A stretch of 33,000 nt of DNA from Owenia fusiformis (taxonomy: Eukaryota > Annelida > Polychaeta > Sabellida > Oweniidae). Location of the stretch: the NCBI GenBank assembly GCA_903813345.2, contig CAIIXF020000086.1, positions 1 to 33,000 on the forward strand, in the 5' to 3' direction. Below are positions 1 to 9,125 of the stretch, one piece after another. Made by a program: the position numbers and the translations under genes. Within the stretch, counting starts at the first letter, position 1. Each line of letters starts with the position of its first letter. The notes under the pieces were generated by a model that did not search any database, was not told the origin of the DNA, and saw only the letters and a list, made by a program, of their open reading frames with translations.

Positions 1-237
1 AACTTCAAAATGTATGAGTGATGATACTACTATAACTCCTTGGGGGTATATCGTATACATATCAAATACAGCAATCTCATGCATTTAGATGGCAAACCAT
101 GGGAATCTGACAAGAAAGTGGTCTCCTGACTCAAGACATCAGTGCGGCAGGTATTCGCAAAACGGGGTAGATTGCGATATCGGCCATATTCTCTAGAGTA
201 AGTAAACTAAATTTGACCTTTATTACTCGTGTATTAC

Positions 238-397
238 AAGAAGTTAGAGGTACACAACTTTGGCATCCATTCTTCAACTATGAAGACGCTTTGTGCAAAT
301 CTATGGCCAGAAACAGAGGGTAACAAGGGAGCTAACGAAATTATCAAATGCATTGACGATGTATTGGCTGCTGAATGTGAGCAGGCTAAATGTTCAG
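238..397 (+). pseudogene. Transposase-like exon remnant (VHNFGIH...GANE motif)
   Basis: An open stretch reads LEVHNFGIH, then LWPETEGNKGANEI, and ends at a good splice-donor-like TCAG|GTAAAC. From memory, the pattern 'L-x-V-x-N-x-G-I-H ... W-x-E-(x)-G-x-x-G-(A/S)-N-E-I' recurs in a widespread family of metazoan transposase-like proteins with an RNase H-like core (I associate it with the DUF7869 group). That assignment is recall, not a search. Only about 53 codons are present. The frame stays open past the donor but becomes low-complexity and hydrophobic, so I end the exon at 397. No upstream acceptor is clear. It is probably one exon of a decayed mobile-element gene; an exon of a live multi-exon gene cannot be excluded. 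Confidence 0.5.
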
Positions 398-639
398 GTA
401 AACATTCATTTTTAATAATGTGCTTCTCACATAAAAAAAATAAAACAAATTTACCTGATTCTATGTGCATGTTATCTGACATCTTGTTAAGTTCGTTCAT
501 CAAGCAGGCATTGGTATGCAGAGATACATGGGATGGATTTTTTGGGATGGGATGGATGGGCCACCTGACTTTATACCCAATATTCATGTGCCCAATGTCA
601 TTTCTAAAACAAATAGCAGGCGACCTTTCTGAAGCATGG

Positions 640-790
640 TCTTTTAACAATTTATTTCACATTATTTCTGGGATTGCTTTTGTTTTTTGTCCAAATCGCT
701 TTGCCATTTTCCATTTGAATTGTCTTCAGCATCTTATTCCTGAGTCTGATTTGTGTCTTCAGTTTTTGGTTAAATTTGGTTTCAATTGAT
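640..790 (+). pseudogene. Remnant of zinc-finger-like repeat gene, copy A part 1
   Basis: Translation gives LFHIISGIAFVFCPN followed by a degraded segment ending HLIPES. It aligns by eye with 8720-8825, which reads LFHIISGVEFVLCSNCNKCY and HLIQER. The downstream copy keeps a C-x2-C-x2-C-Y pattern like a PHD or related treble-clef finger, while this copy has lost most cysteines. It is therefore a decayed relative of the 8.7-kb copy. The function of the parent gene is unknown to me; the neighbourhood suggests a mobile-element gene. Confidence 0.4.
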
Positions 791-953
791 GTAACAATCA
801 TCCAGATGTTTTGGTTATGTGGAGAGAAGATAAATAAATAAGTTTTTGTGTTCAGTTCACAAGAGGTCTAAAATTTGCTTAAAAACTTATCTTGTGCTGA
901 ATATTACTTCTTAATTAATTGCTTATACAACATTTTGTTTATTACATTTTATT

Positions 954-1054
954 CATGTTTGGCAGAGGAGTGAGGCCAAAACATTCAAACAAATTCAGCA
1001 AAGACCAACTGCAAGATGCAATTCAAACAAACATTCATGCCAAATATGTTTAGT
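954..1054 (+). pseudogene. Remnant exon, copy A part 2 (KFSKDQLQDAIQ)
   Basis: The block reads MFGRGVRPKHSNKFSKDQLQ, then DAIQTNIHAKYV and a stop. An acceptor-like tttggcag lies just inside its start. A close DNA match lies at 8550-8670, where the same words occur with a stop and a frameshift. The two sites are therefore copies of one dispersed element. The order of this block relative to the LFHIISG block is reversed between the two sites, so site A may hold parts of two copies. The gene family is not recognised. Confidence 0.45.
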
Positions 1055-1395
1055 TCAAAATTACTTACTTTCAGAATACAAGTCCGCCTCAGACTACTCA
1101 TCCTAGGCATAGGACATAGAGTCCTAAGGAAAATATGTCCGATGGACTTATATCTAGGTATGGAAGTCCCTGTCCATAAGACATTATTTAGCATGGACAT
1201 GTGGAACTGTCACACCCTTCTTCTGTTTACCTTCTTATGTATCAATTCGATGTGATTCAAAGTGAATCCAATTACACAAACCAAAGATTGACAATCATTC
1301 AAACAATAAGACTGTATGGAATTTACATTTATCATGATTATTCAATTAAATAGTTCATTATGTTTCTGCACTTCTAACTTTACATCTACTTATCA

Positions 1396-1526
1396 GACAG
1401 CAGTGAAGGAGCACAAAAAATTGGCTGGGAAAGTGTGATCTGCAAACACGACAACAGGGAAAGTGTGATCTGCAAACACGACAACAAAAAAGCAGTGGAG
1501 AAGATGGGCCCACATTCTTGAATTAC
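1396..1526 (+). pseudogene. Exon-like open stretch with internal 30-bp tandem duplication
   Basis: After an acceptor-like 'acttatcag' a frame reads DSSEGAQKIGWESVICKHDN, then repeats RESVICKHDN, then KKAVEKMGPHS and a stop. The 30-bp unit at about 1426-1455 is repeated exactly at 1456-1485, a multiple of three that keeps the frame. No family is recognised. It is short and could be open by chance, but the acceptor and the frame-preserving repeat make a decayed exon plausible. Confidence 0.25.
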
Positions 1527-1699
1527 AATTTCATCTGGTACTTTATTTAATAACATTTGTCATGGTCCTTTTATGTATATTCTTTCTATCCAATGTTTAA
1601 TATTTAATCGTAGTTCTGAAAATAGATTCTAATTTTACATAATATTTGGGATCTTGATTCATATTTTTGGGCTATTGATACAGCATTTACACAATTTCA

Positions 1700-1850
1700 T
1701 ATCGTCTCCCATTGGGGAACCTCATTGGCATATTAACCTAGTTTTCACGCGGTATTAACCAATCAGATGTATGCAGTCCAAAACGTCCATGCGGGGCATA
1801 TAAAAGGAATTTGACCAGTTTGTCAAGTTGTTGTGCGACAAAGAATTTAC
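1700..1850 (+). promoter_or_regulatory. Candidate RNA polymerase II core promoter (CCAAT boxes, TATA box)
   Basis: TATAAAAGG lies at 1799-1807. Three CCAAT/ATTGG elements lie upstream (about 1711, 1725 and 1755; the last reads AACCAATCAG). About 26 bp after the TATA box, TCAAGTT around 1823-1829 could be an initiator. A GC-richer patch precedes the TATA box in otherwise AT-rich DNA. The spacing fits a TATA-type animal promoter reading rightwards toward the small ORF at 1918. It could equally be the internal promoter of a mobile element. No transcript evidence is available. Confidence 0.45.
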
Positions 1851-1917
1851 AGACTGGAACAGCTTCGGGTCGTATCCCAACTTATTAAATAATCAGTAAC
1901 TTTAATGAATATGCCAA

Positions 1918-2022
1918 ATGCCAAAGGGAAGGGTGACTAAAAACTTTAAAGAAACCCAACAAGAAACATTGGCACTGCTGCAATCCCACAAACAGAGGAG
2001 GCACCCAAGGTCAGACTGTTAA
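1918..2022 (+). CDS. Small ORF (34 aa, basic) or first exon downstream of TATA promoter
   Basis: From the third ATG after the candidate promoter, a 34-residue frame begins MPKGRVTKNFKETQQETLAL, continues LQSHKQRRHPRSDC and stops. It is basic and hydrophilic, with composition like a real N-terminus rather than random AT-rich translation. A weak donor-like AAG|GTCAGA falls near its end at the start of the hairpin, so it may be a first exon. Two ATGs upstream (1905, 1911) share another frame that stops quickly. No homologue is recognised. Confidence 0.3.
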   Translation: MPKGRVTKNFKETQQETLALLQSHKQRRHPRSDC

Positions 2023-2054
2023 ATACAGGATCAACCTGTATTTAACAGTCTGAC
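2010..2054. repeat. Perfect 20-bp hairpin (inverted repeat, 5-nt loop)
   Basis: The arms 2010-2029 and 2035-2054 are exact reverse complements around the loop ATCAA. The arm begins GTCAGACTGTTAAATACAGG. It overlaps the end of the 34-codon ORF, so an RNA from the upstream promoter would fold here. It could be the terminus of a small transposon, a transcription-induced hairpin or a palindrome of replicative origin. Confidence 0.8.
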
Positions 2055-2164
2055 AGTCTGAGCTTGCCAAGTGTACATTCTTTAAATGAAGTTGAACATG
2101 TTTATGTGATGATCAATGAATAATACGAAGGCCATGAGTCAATTTCAAGATAATATAAAATGTA

Positions 2165-2565
2165 CATTGTTTTTCCTTATTAAAAGATGCAAATATGAGT
2201 ACCATCATGGTACTAATTTGAGCATAATAAAACTTTCCCGATTAAAAAATGCAAATATGAGTACCAATCTTGGTACCCATTTGGGCACAATAGAGCTTGC
2301 CTGATTCAAAGATGCGAATATGAGTACCATTCTTGGTACTCATTTGTTCAAAATAAAACTTTCCTGGTTAAAAGATACAAATATGAGTAGGATCATGGTA
2401 CTCATTTGAGCAAAATAAAACTTTCCTGATTAAAAGATGCAAATATGAGTACCATCATGTTACTCATTTGGGCGCAAAAAAACCTTCCTGATTAAAAGAT
2501 GCAAATATGAGTACCATCATGGTACTCATTTGAGTAAAACTAACCTTTCCTGATTAACAGATTGC
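2165..2565 (+). repeat. 62-63-bp tandem satellite, about six units, each with a palindrome
   Basis: The word 'aaatatgagta' or a one-base variant recurs at about 2191, 2253, 2316, 2379, 2441 and 2503, giving periods of 62, 63, 63, 62 and 62. Each unit carries GAGTACCATCATGGTACTC or a degraded form, a self-complementary core, followed by 'catttg(a/g)gcaaaataaaactttcc' and 'tgattaaaagatgc'. Units differ by point changes. No coding potential is evident. Confidence 0.85.
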
Positions 2566-2632
2566 ATCCTTTTAATCAGGCAAGTTCTATGGTGTCCACT
2601 TGAGTACCATGATGGAACTCATATTTGCATCA
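2560..2632 (-). repeat. Inverted partial unit of the 62-bp satellite
   Basis: Immediately after the direct array the unit reappears in opposite orientation: 'gcatccttttaatcaggcaag', 'gagtaccatgatggaactc' and 'atatttgcatc'. The direct array and this reversed copy together make a larger foldback structure and mark the right boundary of the satellite. Confidence 0.7.
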
Positions 2633-2639
2633 AACACTA

Positions 2640-3450
2640 GGTATTCCTAATAAGAAAAAAAAGATTATATAATCATTGCCATTAGAAAGATGGGTCTAGT
2701 AAGGATATGTATACCTTGAAATTAACTTGATAATTAAAATTTAATTTGTGTAACAATTTCAAAGGAAATGTCTTTTAACTTGATTTTGTGTAGTGTTGCT
2801 ATGGAAACAGACATTGAGAATATGATGGCCAAATAACCATTTACCTGTATTCAAAATCATATGATTTTTTAGAAATAATATTCTAATGAATGAATGAATA
2901 TTGTTTTTCACATTGTTTAATTAATAATTGCTCTTGTAATCGTTTTAGATAAATAGGTAGATAGAACATGTTACATTACTATGGAAACACATATAATTCA
3001 GAATTGCAGAATATGTTATAAATATGTTAATCAAATGTGCATACAGCTTTGTTTAATACTATGCCTTCGTAATAAAAATCATCTGGACTGATAATTCAGG
3101 TATGTTTTGTCAATAAGGTCCTACGGTCCTAATTATTTGAATTCTCTGCTAATATAAGGCAATAGAATTGGAAATATTCTTACTTTATTACAGCCCAGTG
3201 TTTGACAAAATTTGCCCAAGCAAATATGCCCAATTATTTTTATGATTAATGACCACAAAAATTCCTTATAATTTATGGTCAATAGTGTATAACTGAATCA
3301 AATAAAATAATCTGATTTTAAGTATAATATTCCATTCTCGTTCGCATTCTCCTTGATGCAAGCAGAATGTCTTGAACAAAAGAATATACTATTCTATGAC
3401 ATCATAATCAGCTCCATTGCCATGGGCCAGTTGCTTTCAAATCAAATGAA
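2640..3450. other. Unassigned AT-rich DNA with an X-box-like site
   Basis: No exon-like frame is seen. The only notable word is GTTGCTATGGAAAC at 2795-2808, close to the RFX-factor X-box consensus. A related ACTATGGAAAC lies near 2979. Such words can occur by chance. Confidence 0.3.
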
Positions 3451-3471
3451 TGCAGTGATGCAGAAGATGTC

Positions 3472-3870
3472 TGAAATGTGATTCTATACTTCACTAAATA
3501 GCATATTGTAAACAACTTGGCCATGCATCCAAAAGAACAAAGTACGCCTAGAAGAGGAAAGGAGTGTTGCTTTAGAATGCATCATTAACATTTATGATAA
3601 AGATTTTCAGTAGGCCTATATATATATCTTACAGACTAGGTAGAAAAGTTAAATGACTACATTGATGCGAGATGAAGCTTGAAATGTGATTCTATACTCC
3701 ACTAGATATCGTATTGTAGACAACTTGCAACTGGACATGGGTCCAATAGCACAGAGTAGGCCTAGGAAAAGGAAAGGAGTTACTCTAGAATGCATCACTA
3801 ATACATTCATGGTAGGCATTTCCTGTATCTCTTTAGAGACTCATTGGAAAAGTAAAAAGTCAAATGTGTG
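3472..3870 (+). repeat. Diverged direct duplication, about 210-bp period
   Basis: 'gaaatgtgattctatact(t/c)cacta' occurs at about 3472 and 3682. Both are followed in parallel by 'atattgta.acaacttg', a 'gga..aggaaaggagt' block, 'tagaatgcatca' and 'tcttta(c/g)aga' type words. The two copies have diverged with small indels, so the duplication is old. No convincing protein is read through it. Confidence 0.65.
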
Positions 3871-4151
3871 AATTAAAGAGCATCCATTAGAGTTACTGAC
3901 AAAGGTATTTTTTGCTTTATGATATGAAGGATAGGTCGTTGAATGCTCAACAGCATTCGAACAAGGCAGTCATTAAGAATCACTAACCCAATTTGATATA
4001 AACTGAAAGTGAATTGGCCCAGTAGATTATAATATCAGATCATCCCTTAGATTTGTTAGGCTCTTAGATGTTTCTCTTTTCTGTTTGCGATACTGTAGTA
4101 TTCCCTATATAACAAATAGAAAATACTTTGATTTTTTAGTTGTAGCAAAAT

Positions 4152-4397
4152 ATTGTGGTAGATTTGTTTGAAATAATAACCAAAGATTCTGTGAAAACAA
4201 AGCATTTTAGAGATCTGCTGTTGAAATATTTTCCTATAAAGAAATAAAAACTGTTAAGTTTAAGTGTTAAGGGAGCCGATCTCCACATTGTGGCAGAATT
4301 GTTTGATATAATAACCAAAGATTCAGTGAAAACAAAGCATTTTAGAGATCTGCTGTTGATATATTTTCCAAAAAGAAATACAAACTGTACGTAAATA
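4152..4397 (+). pseudogene. Exon-like 45-codon tandem duplication (ITKDSVKTKHFRDLL)
   Basis: Two copies 135 bp apart each translate in the same frame to a (V/A)-(D/E)-LF-(E/D)-IITKDSVKTKHF motif followed by RDLLL-x-YFP. The first copy runs into the second through one stop codon and a segment reading SVKGADLHIVAEL. The period is exactly 45 codons, and the changes between copies are mostly conservative at protein level (V/A, D/E, E/D, K/I). This suggests a duplicated exon or repeat of a real protein. I do not recognise the family. The single stop and lack of a start mark it as a partial or decayed sequence. Confidence 0.4.
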
Positions 4398-4663
4398 ATG
4401 TGTCATACAAGAGTTATAACATGTAACAGGATGTCCACTGATTGAGTATTGATGCCAAATGAAGTCCTGAAATATTGAAAATGCTTAATAATGAGAATAT
4501 GTATGTGTTACTACTCATTCATTCATGTTGATTTGTAGATAGAAGCTTTCCTCTCAAAATAGTACCTTAGTATACATATGGTTTTTTCTTTTAGATACCA
4601 ATATCTACATTTGTGATTTTTACAGAAAAAAGGCGTGGGAGGAGTTGGTAAAGAAGGCTGAAA

Positions 4664-4948
4664 ATGTTCCAAAAAAGTGCTGATGGCACCATTTTCTTTG
4701 TTGTGATGATTTTCATAGATAGTTGTGATGATCTTCAACGTTTCATTGACGATTGTTTCATAAATTGGCCGTTTTCCAACGAGGAGTTACAAACTTTCCT
4801 TGACGTATTGAACGGAATTGATTCTAACTTAAAATTCACAAAGAAAGAAAGTTTAACACAAATTCCTTTTCTGGACGTATTAGTTATAAAGGAAAACTCG
4901 AAACTGATAACGGATATAGTAAGCATTTACTTACCAGTTATTTTCTAA
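4664..4948 (+). pseudogene. Penelope-like element reverse transcriptase fragment
   Basis: The frame contains QRFIDDCFINWPFSNEELQT, then LNGIDSNLKFT, then IPFLDVLVIKENSKLITDI. The F-I-D-D carries the paired aspartates of reverse transcriptase motif C. The order (R-(Y/F)-I-D-D, W-x-x-x-x-E-E-L, I-K-F-T, (I/F)-x-F-L-D-x-x-(V/I), K-L-x-T-D-(I/L)-Y) is what I know from Penelope-like retroelements. About 75 codons are recognisable, against several hundred for the full enzyme. The match stops abruptly at TDI; the conserved following segment is absent and the frame ends shortly after. It is a dead, doubly truncated copy. No GIY-YIG nuclease or Penelope long terminal repeat is seen. Confidence 0.8.
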
Positions 4949-5263
4949 CTTGTGATTTTTAATCAGGAATTTCTGATTATGTGATTTTATGCCCTTTGAA
5001 ACAGTGTGCTGCAGCAATGCTTTCTTCCTACTTTTGTACATTTTCATTATTGGCCTTTCTCAGAGGGGAGGTATGTAGCGACCCGGGTTGGCTTTTTCAC
5101 TTTTGAAATTCCCAGTTAATTAGAACTTCCTGTTAGAGACCTTGTATGGGATTTCTGATGCCAACTTTCCCTCGGTTCGCTACTTTCCTTCCGCTCTGGA
5201 GCGCGACTTTGCCCGCTGCTTTGTGCCATGGTAAGCCTTTAACTCTATAATTTAAGGTTCCCT
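4949..5263. other. Unassigned DNA left of the foldback element
   Basis: A relatively GC-rich patch (about 5075-5225) shows no exon-like frame or repeat that I can identify. Confidence 0.3.
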
Positions 5264-5292
5264 GTAAACACGCCTTACCATCGCGTAAGCAG

Positions 5293-5348
5293 GCGTCACC
5301 GTACAGCGTCAAAAAATAGCGGAGTACAGTTTTCTGTACGGTGACGCA
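5293..5348. repeat. Subterminal palindromic pair of the 14-bp motif, left end
   Basis: GCGTCACCGTACAG is followed after about 27 bp by its reverse complement CTGTACGGTGACGC. The same arrangement recurs at the right end (about 6675-6730). These are good candidates for transposase-binding sites. Confidence 0.8.
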
Positions 5349-5703
5349 AATTAACTGCTTTGAAGCAAAAACTATGACAAGGGTTTTAAAAAATTAATTT
5401 GATGAAAACTAATACGATTTCATGTAAAATAAAAACAGCATTCTCTTAGAAATGGTTTTAACTTTCTGATTATGATAAACGTTTTACGAGCACTGTTCAG
5501 ATTTTTTCTGAGTGAATCGGCCCACATAATCGACCAGAGTGAAAAAAGGTTGTTTTTTCACATTTTGTTTGGTTATTATTTTCCCTACCGTCTGAGAGTA
5601 TGGATTATTTTTATGAGAATATGTATTTGTTACTTACACATTTTAGAACGGGCGAAGATTCAGCAAACAACCATTCATTATGTATTTTTAAAAAAGATCA
5701 AAT

Positions 5704-5737
5704 TTGTACGGTGACGCACCAGCTGTACGGTGACGCT
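5704..5737. repeat. Two direct copies of the 14-bp motif at inner edge of left arm
   Basis: GTACGGTGACGC and CTGTACGGTGACGC occur head to tail, ending the left arm exactly where arm similarity stops. The mirrored pair is at about 6284-6317. The motif therefore marks both ends of both arms, eight sites in all. Confidence 0.8.
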
Positions 5738-6758
5738 ATGCTTTGATGAACTAAATGAGACTAAGATTGTATGAAATGGAAACTCTGGAGTATGATCATT
5801 TGTTCATATATAGTGCATGGGCGCTACAGTTCAACGATATCTTCCACAACTAATGGAAGGTTACTGGAAATGTATGATACGGTAAAGATCATGAAACCAA
5901 AAACTCTCTTGTTGCTATGTTATTGATGTTTTAAAACAAGGGATGTCACAAGTAAATCTCATCTTGCACGTGTGACTTTTTAGGATGAAAGATGCAATAT
6001 CTTGCATGGGGTAAAGATGGCTGTGTAGGCTATCTTTGTTAGTCATATGAGAAAAGCCTGGTTTAGTTCAAATGATACCAAAGCATTACGTCAACTTTCA
6101 AATAGTTAATTCCATGAAAACTAAAAATATCGAAATTAATACTTCCTGTCCGCCATCTTAAATGCGAAGGTGACGGCTGTAACCTTCGCTTGATACTTAC
6201 CAGTGATAATGTACATGTAGATCTGACGCTTCTTTACCTCTTGTTCGAACAGTAAGCTTAGAGCACTTCATAAAATCTAAGGAAGCGTCACCGTACAGCT
6301 GATGCGTCACCGTACAGTTCTGATCTTTTTTAAATAAATACACTGAATGATTATTTGCCGAATATTCATCTGTTCTAAAATGTGTAGATAACAAATACAT
6401 ATTCTCATAAAAATAATCCATACTCTCAGACGACAGGGAAAATAATAACCAAACGAAAAGTGAAAAAAACACCAATTTTCTCTCGAGTCGATTATGTGGG
6501 CCGATCCAGTCAGAAAAAATCCGAGCAGTGCTCGAAAAACTTTTATCATAATTAGAAAGTTAAAACCATTCCTAAGAGAATGCTGTTTTCATTACACCCG
6601 AAATCGTATTTATTTTCATGTAATTAATCTTTTTAAAACCCTCATTATAGTTTTTGCTTCAACTCAGTTAATTTTCGTCACCGTACAGAAAACTGTACTA
6701 CTGTATTTTTTGACGCTGTACGGTGACGCCTGCTTACGCGATGGTTAGGCGTGGTAAA

Positions 6759-8260
6759 TCTGGTTTTTAATATTGGGGAATCATACTTATAGCCACTTTT
6801 ATACTTTTTGCGGTGTAATTTTATGTAAGGGATGTCATAGCCTCGCTTTAGATACGCAGCCATCTTCTCCTGACACGACACATTTTTGAAATATTATTCC
6901 TTCCACGACAACAGAAAGCGAATACTGCTGAGATAATCAAGATTTAAGATTCCTGGAGACGAAGGAAGTGACAATGAATGAAGACAGGTGACTCTGGGTA
7001 TGTTTCCCCCATTAGTGGCGCTAAGAATTTGCCAGATTGAGTTTTGTCTGTTTTCGCCCGGAGAAACGTAATTTTGACCAGGGTCGCCATCTTGTATTAA
7101 GAGTGGGCGCCTTGGATTTTCAATCATTTTTCACCTTGATTTGGCAATTTCTGAAGCGCCAGGTATCATTTTCCCTGGTCTTTGGGAGCATATTTTTATA
7201 TTCTTGGACTCAATTGATGCGCTGAGCTAATTACATTTCACATTCTGGAGGGTTGCAGTCTGATTTATTTTTAGTGCAAATTGGGCTAAGATCCCTAATC
7301 TTTCTAAATCTGAGTCTATTTTTTTGGCTATTTAATTGAGCTTTGAGAGTTTCTGCCAGTTTTCATTCCAATTTTGTTGCTTAGCGCTCATTTGAGTTCA
7401 GGGATATTTCACTACCTCAGAGCATAGTATTATTACTGCTCACTGAGACTCAGGGTAATCTCAGAACAGTTGAGCGCCATTTAAGACAGAGATCTTATTT
7501 TTCTTAGTATTTTCTTAGAATCTCATAAAACTGATTGTAAAACTCTTGATCAAATTATTTTAGAACGAGGTCTGAATTCAATACCATATAAGGTAGTTTT
7601 CTGAACACAGCATTATTACAGTATTATTAAAGATTAAAACACAATATTATATTCACTCGCATAACCATTACATTTTGTGCCTTTGAAACTTTATTACTAT
7701 TTGAACTGGTGCTAATATTTTCCTACATTTTTATACTGCTGATATTTTTATACAAATTTTGCATTAAGTAACCAGGTGCTCCTGTTGCTCCATCAGGAGC
7801 TGGAATTTTGTGTTGTTCACTTTCCAGGGGCGGTTAACTGTTCTACCCATGGCGCCTTGATATCGCCTTCGAAGGCTGGATTTTTGTACCTTTTTACCTT
7901 TCAGGCGCTCATATCTCAGCTTCGTATAATAGTGTAAATTTGTAGTCTTATAGTTCCATAATTTGTATTTTTCTACTAGTCAGGTTCATTATTGTCTCAC
8001 AGTCAGTGAAAAGTAATTTTGATATACATGTAAGTACACTTTATTTATTTTTGTACACTACAAGATTTATATACAATTAAACAATCATCTTATGAACCTA
8101 CTCATTTTGTTGTGTTATAGTTTGTGGTAATTGAGCTGGTTAAGATTAAATCCACAAAAAACTCCCCTTAGATTAAAGCCATTTCAATCATCTTCACATT
8201 TTAATGGGTCCCCTGATTCCTTCACATAGCCATTTGTTCAATTAGTAATTTTAGCTTTTA
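6759..8260. other. Unassigned intergenic or repeat-derived DNA
   Basis: No exon-like frame or clear repeat unit. Several 'gcgcc' and 'gagcgc' words occur between 7090 and 7910 in otherwise AT-rich DNA, possibly the remains of a repeat, but I cannot define a unit. Confidence 0.3.
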
Positions 8261-8266
8261 ATTCCA

Positions 8267-8512
8267 TTGAAAGGGGCAGCACTGCATAGTAAGCTTTTGA
8301 TAGTACATTTATTGGTTTCATTTCTCCATACATCCTTTTACTTTATATTCTTATCTAAAGGGGGCAGCACCTTACTGAATCACTTAAAACAACACAGCTC
8401 CATTCATCCCAATTTTGAACTTACGCCAACCGTTCTTTTCACGCTACCACAACGTAATTTGTACAGGGGTAACTTTGTGAATAGTTTCTGTACATCATTC
8501 CCCTGTACGTAG
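8267..8512 (+). pseudogene. Short ORF with weak BED-finger-like segment
   Basis: The frame of about 81 codons contains SKGGSTLLNHLKQHSSIHP. This resembles the second half of BED zinc fingers in hAT-type transposases (S/T-x-x-L-x-x-H-L-x-x-x-H-P), but the preceding C-x2-C pair is missing and the rest looks like random AT-rich translation. It is at best a fragment of a hAT-type gene and may be chance. Confidence 0.2.
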
Positions 8513-8544
8513 CAGTGTCGGGAGACTGTCCTGAGCTGCTACAC

Positions 8545-8832
8545 CTTTTATTCATGTTTGGCAGATGAGTGATATCAGCTCTCCAGAAGATGACACAGGC
8601 ATTCAAACAAATTCAGCCAAGATCAACTGCAAGATGCAATTCAAACCATTCATGCCAAATATGTTTAGTTCAAAATTCTCTTCCTGTCACTCCATGTTTA
8701 TGGGAACTTTCTTTGGCCAATCATTCTTTGTTTCATATTATCTCTGGTGTTGAATTTGTACTTTGTTCAAATTGTAATAAATGTTATAATTTACAATGTA
8801 TTGTTCATTTGATTCAAGAAAGAGAAACATGA
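8545..8832 (+). pseudogene. Zinc-finger-like remnant, copy B
   Basis: The DNA at 8550-8670 matches 955-1055 (KFS-x-DQLQDAIQT and HAKY words, with a stop and a frameshift here). It is followed by LFHIISGVEFVLCSNCNKCY and NLQCIVHLIQERET. The cysteines form C-x2-C-x2-C-Y-x3-C, like the start of a PHD-type finger. An acceptor-like tttggcag precedes the block. It is a second, better preserved copy of the repeat gene near position 1 kb, also broken. Confidence 0.5.
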
Positions 8833-8833
8833 T

Positions 8834-8989
8834 ATGGACCCGTCAATGGTAAACGTAGACCTATCACTTTCTAAACTCAAACCATTACACGCGGCATGGA
8901 TGGTGAAGGCAGTGGAGACTCTTACAAAAGAAACTGAAGATAGGTTGGAAGAAGGCGGAAATCCTCGACCAGATCTGAAACATTTTTAA
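8834..8989 (+). pseudogene. Transposase-associated fragment (LSLSKLKPLHAAW)
   Basis: A 51-codon frame starts MDPSMVNVDLSLSKLKPLHA and continues AWMVKAVETLTKETEDRLEE before stopping. In invertebrate transposon-like proteins I recall a segment of the form 'V-x-L-x-(L/T)-(S/T)-x-(L/M)-K-P-L-H-A-x-W-(L/I/M)-(V/I)' directly after a PHD-like finger, which is exactly the context here (finger at 8750-8820). The segment probably continues the upstream reading frame through the stop at 8829-8833. It is a degraded fragment; the exact superfamily is uncertain. Confidence 0.45.
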
Positions 8990-9007
8990 ACAAAATGTTT
9001 TAAACAC

Positions 9008-9125
9008 ATGTTTTACTCGATTTTAGTCTGCCAACATTTCACATTAGAATTACGGACCAAATGTGAATTTTTGCTCGATTTTAGTCTGTCAATATTTACA
9101 TCAGAATTTCGGACTATTGTGAATA
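9008..9125 (+). repeat. Two-copy direct repeat, about 57 bp
   Basis: 'tttt(a/g)ctcgattttagtctg(c/t)caa' followed by 'attt.acat.agaatt.cgga' and 'tgtgaa' occurs twice in a row. The copies differ by several substitutions and small indels. Confidence 0.65.

Larger units (their letters stand above)
5269..6753. mobile_element. Complete foldback DNA transposon (1,485 bp) with 5-bp TSD
   Basis: The left end begins CACGCCTTACCATCGCGTAA and the right end is its reverse complement with a single difference in that stretch. The element is flanked by GTAAA at 5264-5268 and GTAAA at 6754-6758. Arms 5269-5737 and about 6284-6753 match as inverted repeats over roughly 470 bp with scattered substitutions, leaving a 546-bp unrelated core. 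No transposase is encoded; the ORFs in the arms are mirror images of each other with no recognised domain. A 5-bp duplication and termini starting CAC are shared with Transib/RAG-type elements, but 5-bp duplications also occur elsewhere (e.g. Ginger), so the superfamily is open. It was probably mobilised in trans. Confidence 0.88.

Noticed and set aside
2795-2808. X-box-like GTTGCTATGGAAAC as an RFX target
   Set aside because: No gene start lies nearby, and a 14-bp near-match can occur by chance in 33 kb.
5472-6549. ORFs of 80-92 codons in the arms of the foldback element
   Set aside because: The same peptide appears in both arms because the arms are inverted copies. It has no motif, and conservation reflects the DNA repeat.
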